A stretch of 64,000 bases of DNA from Phallusia mammillata (lineage: Eukaryota; Chordata; Ascidiacea; Phlebobranchia; Ascidiidae): assembly GCA_003260075.1 (NCBI GenBank), contig QLIY01000404.1, forward strand, positions 65,831 to 129,830, in the 5' to 3' direction. Both the position numbers and the translations under genes were made by a program. The notes below the pieces were generated by a model. The model did not search any database, had not been told where the DNA came from, and worked only from the letters and a program-made list of their open reading frames with translations. Shown in pieces: positions 60,250-64,000 of this stretch. Position 1 is the stretch's first letter, and each line of letters starts with the position of its first letter.

Positions 60250-62765
60250 TCACGCCTGGAAGATATGCAGAAGCAGAGCAACAAATGTTGCTAACATTGC
60301 TATTGGCAATGAATGAATTGAGTTAGATCCGTCGCCACAATCTTTGACAGTGGTGCCGTTAACCTCAACTTGTTCGCAGTCGTCATCATCGTCAACCACA
60401 ATATCTTCACCGTTATGATTGTTGCAGTAGTCACCTAACACGTAAAATCGACAAACTATGTTTGAATAGGGCAGAGTAAAAGTAAGACAGAACCAAACAT
60501 TTGTACGGTTAAGTGCAAGTTACTTATTTCGAGTTTGGTCGAAGCTATTATATTATCTTTACAACTGACATCACATCACTATATTTACATCTGACGTCAC
60601 GTTATATATAATGAATCCAACCTTGGGGGTCGACTAAAAGTCCGACTGCCTGACTGGGCTGACTGACCTGACTTCGGCGGCAGTGTTTCACAAAATATTT
60701 TTGCAAATTTTGGCGATTGGGAAAGGCCTGACTTGGGTGATTGAGAATTGGGCTGGGGCTGGGGTTAGGATCAGGGTAGAAGTTACACCGAAAATATATT
60801 GTAAAAAACTGCCGCCAAGTCATGGCAGTCAGGCTTTTAGTCAAACCCCCAACATTGCTCCAGATAACACAGATTAAGTAAGCGTAATTAAGCTATACCC
60901 TTAATTCATATTTTGTGTATTTTTGTCCCACCTAGCTGTAAAAACTAGAATATTTTTGAAGATTTAGAGTATACTGTGTGACAGTTAGTCGCTGTCCCAC
61001 CCTCATTCTAAAATAATATAAATTTCATGTTTACCATTGTGACAACTGTAGTGGCACACAAGTCCAGAAATCCCAAGAATAGTTCCATCGCCGCAGCCAA
61101 GATTCAATGGAATTCCACATGATCTGATTATTCCGACAGACTCTATTCCGAGAACACCTACAATAATTTTTAACTGCCTGTCAAACGATTTTTTATTACT
61201 TACTTGCTTTTAATTTAGGAGAAGTATTCCAACGATACAATGCCAATGTGAAAATTGTTTTAATACCACGCCCCACAGGTTTTGTGATAAGAAGTTGATT
61301 TTATGGTTCTTTAAATCGTTTAAAAAGGTCAAATTTTATTACAAAATTAAAGTCAAGCAAGCACTCTAAGTTGAAAGAGAATTGATGCAGAAGCAGTCAT
61401 AAAATTGTCTATACTGTTTAATGTCTTCTCTTAACAGGACATGATCGAAACTTTTATTATTAAATGCAAATTAGGATGTTAATCCTGCAGTAAACTCGTT
61501 GGCTTCACCGTTTTATAGCTGCACGAGCACGTATCATGTTTTTTCTTCACTTTTACCCAAACTTTAAAAAGATATTTCTTGTAATTGTAACTTTTTTTAC
61601 TTCTGCAAATTGTTTTATGTCTTGCGGTTGTTTTGAAGCAATGTTAACAGCGGTTGTTATTGTCAGGGATACGAAACGCGGCGATAGGTCTTTGTTACTG
61701 TTTCAGGCAAAATGGAACAGCTAATACTAATTTACATTTGTACACTCAAAAATAGTTTGCCGACAAGTGGTTTCAGTTCCAACAAGAAAAAAATAGAATG
61801 CATTTTGCAACTAATTATCCAAATGGGGGGGGGGTTGAGGCAAAATGGAACAGCTAATACTTATTTACATTTGTACACTCAAAAATAGTTTGTCGACAAG
61901 TGGTTTCAATTCCAACAAGAAAAAAATAGAATGCATTTTGCAACTAATTATCCAAATCTTGCTCTGTCAATGAAAAGAGCTAAATAACGCAAAGAGTCTA
62001 AGCGTCAATCTTCGCTCCAAACAAAAGTAAGCTTTTGTGAAATGAAAGTGATACTGCTAGCAGAGTTAATTTCAAAATATCAAGGGAATTCGCTCCTCCG
62101 ACGGAAGTTCTTCATGTCAGTTACTATCTTAAAGATACCTTTTTGATAAGTTGGTTGCAACAAACGTTATAACAACGTTAGCATGCGGCCCGCCACAAAC
62201 ATTTTTTGCTACTCCGGCCCTTGACTCGTTTCAAGTTGTGCGGGCCTGTATTACATACAAAAGATCTCGTTTATTATTTCATGACAATTTCTTTAACTGC
62301 CTCGAAAAATTGACAAATTCAACACATAAATAGGTATGTGGTAGTTGTTTAAATATTTGTTTTAACACAAAGTTACAAGATTTTCAAATTTTTTGTTAAG
62401 GTTGCGTTTACTTAACACTTACTGGCTTTAATCACATCAGTTATGCAAGCTGAATATTCAGTCGGGCATTCGATTCTCCATTTTTCGTTCACATCTGGTC
62501 CTTCACATGAATCATCTAAGGCGACTCCAGCTACGGATGCATGTGTGCAATTGTAACACCGAATACTGATGCCTAAAAAACAATAAAAACAGATACCAAA
62601 GCGCATTGGCGTTATAATATCCCAAGAAACCAAATTGAAATAACACCCTTTAACAAAACAGTTTCGTTTTAGGATTAAGATCCAGTTTGAGTCGTTCGAA
62701 AAAAGTCTTTACTTACCCTTCGCCCAAAAAGCGGCAAACAATAATATGACAAGTTGAATTTTCAT
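60250..62765 (-). CDS. Ly6/uPAR three-finger GPI-anchored protein, copy 1
   Basis: Four exons on the minus strand: 62765-62717, 62572-62423, 61157-61035 and 60434-60250, giving 168 residues with every intron in phase 1. Residues 1-17 are a signal peptide (MKIQLVILLFAAFWAKG). The mature domain starts IRCYNCTHASVAG and has the Ly6/uPAR cysteine order, including IRSCGIPLNLGCGDGTILG, LVCHYSC and the closing DYCNN. An acidic linker (VVDDDDDCEQ) and a C-terminal hydrophobic tail (SLPIAMLATFVALLLHIF) predict a GPI anchor. Ly6 proteins act as cell-surface ligands, receptors or receptor modulators; the partner here is unknown. It is tandem with, and closely similar to, the copy at 57.6-59.1 kb. The last intron contains an inverted-repeat element. 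Confidence 0.88.
60625..60850. mobile_element. Inverted-repeat MITE in Ly6 intron
   Basis: Left end GGGGGTCGACTAAAAGTC and right end 'aggcttttagtcaaaccccc' are imperfect inverted repeats, extended by GACTGCC/GGCAGTC and by CTTCGGCGGCAG/CTGCCGCCAAG. It is 226 bp and non-coding. The target duplication is unclear (AACCTT/AACATT). Confidence 0.65.
61705..61957. repeat. 120-bp direct duplication split by poly-G
   Basis: Copy 1 (61705-61824) and copy 2 (61838-61957) both run from 'aggcaaaatggaacagc' to 'aattatccaaat' with a few substitutions. Ten G (61825-61834) follow copy 1. It lies in intron 2 of Ly6 copy 1. Confidence 0.93.
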
Positions 62766-64000
62766 GTTAAAAATGCAAAAAAACTTTAAAGTTTAAACCC
62801 TGCCTTGTGAAAATCGCTTGTCAAAACACAAGTTGATCAGCATTAAGAATGGCCACGTGTCGGACGATCAACGCATTTATGCAAAATCATTTTTTCCGTT
62901 TTCTTTTGTTTTGTCGTGGGATTTTGGGCAGGTAGAAAGGGATTATATGGTGTTTACATTAACTTTATTTGAGTTAGGGAATTTAGAATGTGGATACAAT
63001 GCTTGCGCCAAACAATGGAAACGATAATCGTAAAATGTAAATTCAAATCGACTGTTTAACTTGCAGAGAATCTCTTATAGTCTGGTATATAGTCACAAGG
63101 TTTTACGGCATTTTTACTGGACTTAAACGAGGTAATACTTTCTCTAGGCAAACAGTCAAACTGCGCACCAAACAGTTCTGGAAAACTGAGTTATAACTTT
63201 TAAAAACTAAACATGGTGCTGGTTTCAGAAACCTAAACTGATCCGTTTGCAATTGATCAACTGCTTTATATCGGGTCCCTACTTCGTTAAGTATAATATT
63301 CCCCCTTAAAACATAACCATCAAAAAATACTCATCAGGATTTAGTAAAAATCTTGTCCAAGACTCTTGTTTCCTTTTGAGGATTGCTAAAAACACAGACC
63401 GAGATCAATTGTTTTGACACCCGTTTACGAATCAGCGCTTATGTTTGTTTGCGCAAGTGTCTATTGCAGCTATAGCTGGTTTAATAGTTTTAAGCTTTAC
63501 TTTTCGATATGTCACTGGTTTTGTCGTTGCTGTTTTATATGTGATAACTTACATAACAAAATACTTTTACCAAAATGCTTACGTTAATCAGTGAAGAAGC
63601 GAAGGTTATGATTGTAGGAAAAAGTGGCCCACTGAGCTACATCTTCAAGCCTGTATTGCATATACGTAGTTCCTAAATATAGACAATAGCGTCCTGTAAA
63701 ACTTCTTAAGGGTAATTAATCGCTTGCACGGATGTGCAGCAGAGTATACCTGAAAAATTCCCGTTGCCTAAAGTTCGTCTCCGCTACTTGACTCTTAATG
63801 ATGCTTCAGTGCCTTATATAGCTGCGCTTAAGTGTAGTTAGAGGGTCAAATGTATATAACTTGAAGTATTATAGTTGGAAAACCCGAAATAGCCGGGAGT
63901 TTTGTGGTTTAAAAATGTACCCGATACCGAGAAAGCAGATTTAAAAAAAAATATGAAGCCAAATCTTAAAGATTAATTCTAATTCTTGATTCGTATTTAA
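62766..64000. other. 5' flank of Ly6 copy 1
   Basis: Upstream of the minus-strand Ly6 gene to the window end. No gene, element or clear motif is seen; the plus-strand frame at 62818-63027 has no support. Confidence 0.45.

Noticed and set aside
1-64000. CRISPR arrays, tRNA or rRNA genes
   Set aside because: No regularly spaced repeats, no cloverleaf with A/B boxes and no rRNA-like tracts were recognised by eye; a tRNAscan or Rfam run would be decisive.

Overview
The window is eukaryotic, AT-rich and made of many short exons split by GT-AG introns. It looks like a compact invertebrate chordate genome, most likely an ascidian tunicate of the Ciona type. The reasons are gene size, vertebrate-like orthologues (NOVA, seipin, GLRX3, Stum/SPEC3) with short introns, splice acceptors placed a few bases before start codons, and many small hAT- and Harbinger-type elements. 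The species call is an inference; no database search was run.

Layout. (1) 1.3-16.2 kb, minus strand: three head-to-tail paralogous genes, each rebuilt here as six coding exons with identical intron phases. They encode a helical N-terminal module, one divergent C2-like domain and an unrelated C-terminal tail. I do not recognise the family. (2) 18.0-21.9 kb, plus: glutaredoxin-3/PICOT, seven exons. (3) 24.3-28.5 kb, plus: seipin, seven coding exons, with its third coding exon partly duplicated beside a poly-G run. (4) 30.1-33.3 kb, plus: a Stum/SPEC3 two-helix membrane protein, five exons. (5) 37.6-48.6 kb, minus: a NOVA-type three-KH RNA-binding protein, five coding exons plus an alternative first exon. 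(6) 51.2-54.5 kb, plus: a TKL-like protein kinase with a coiled coil and C-terminal hydrophobic segments; its 5' end is unresolved. (7) 55.8-57.3 kb: isolated exon-like fragments, one resembling GPCR helix 5. (8) 57.6-62.8 kb, minus: two tandem paralogous Ly6/three-finger genes, four exons each, with predicted GPI anchors.

Mobile DNA. Several non-autonomous elements are delimited by terminal inverted repeats, most with target-site duplications. One family occurs near 15.3 kb, 32.6 kb and 50.5 kb; its first copy sits inside the splice donor of a C2-like gene. A decayed Penelope-like retroelement lies in a Stum intron.

The most striking global pattern is eight poly-G runs (10-85 bases), all G on the plus strand. 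Six lie directly after the first copy of a direct duplication. This looks more like assembly artefact (joined haplotype contigs with poly-G tails) than biology. It matters for annotation because it duplicates a seipin exon and places 85 consecutive C residues in the NOVA coding strand. The genes do not form one pathway; the only functional clusters are the C2-like triplet and the Ly6 pair, both products of tandem duplication.
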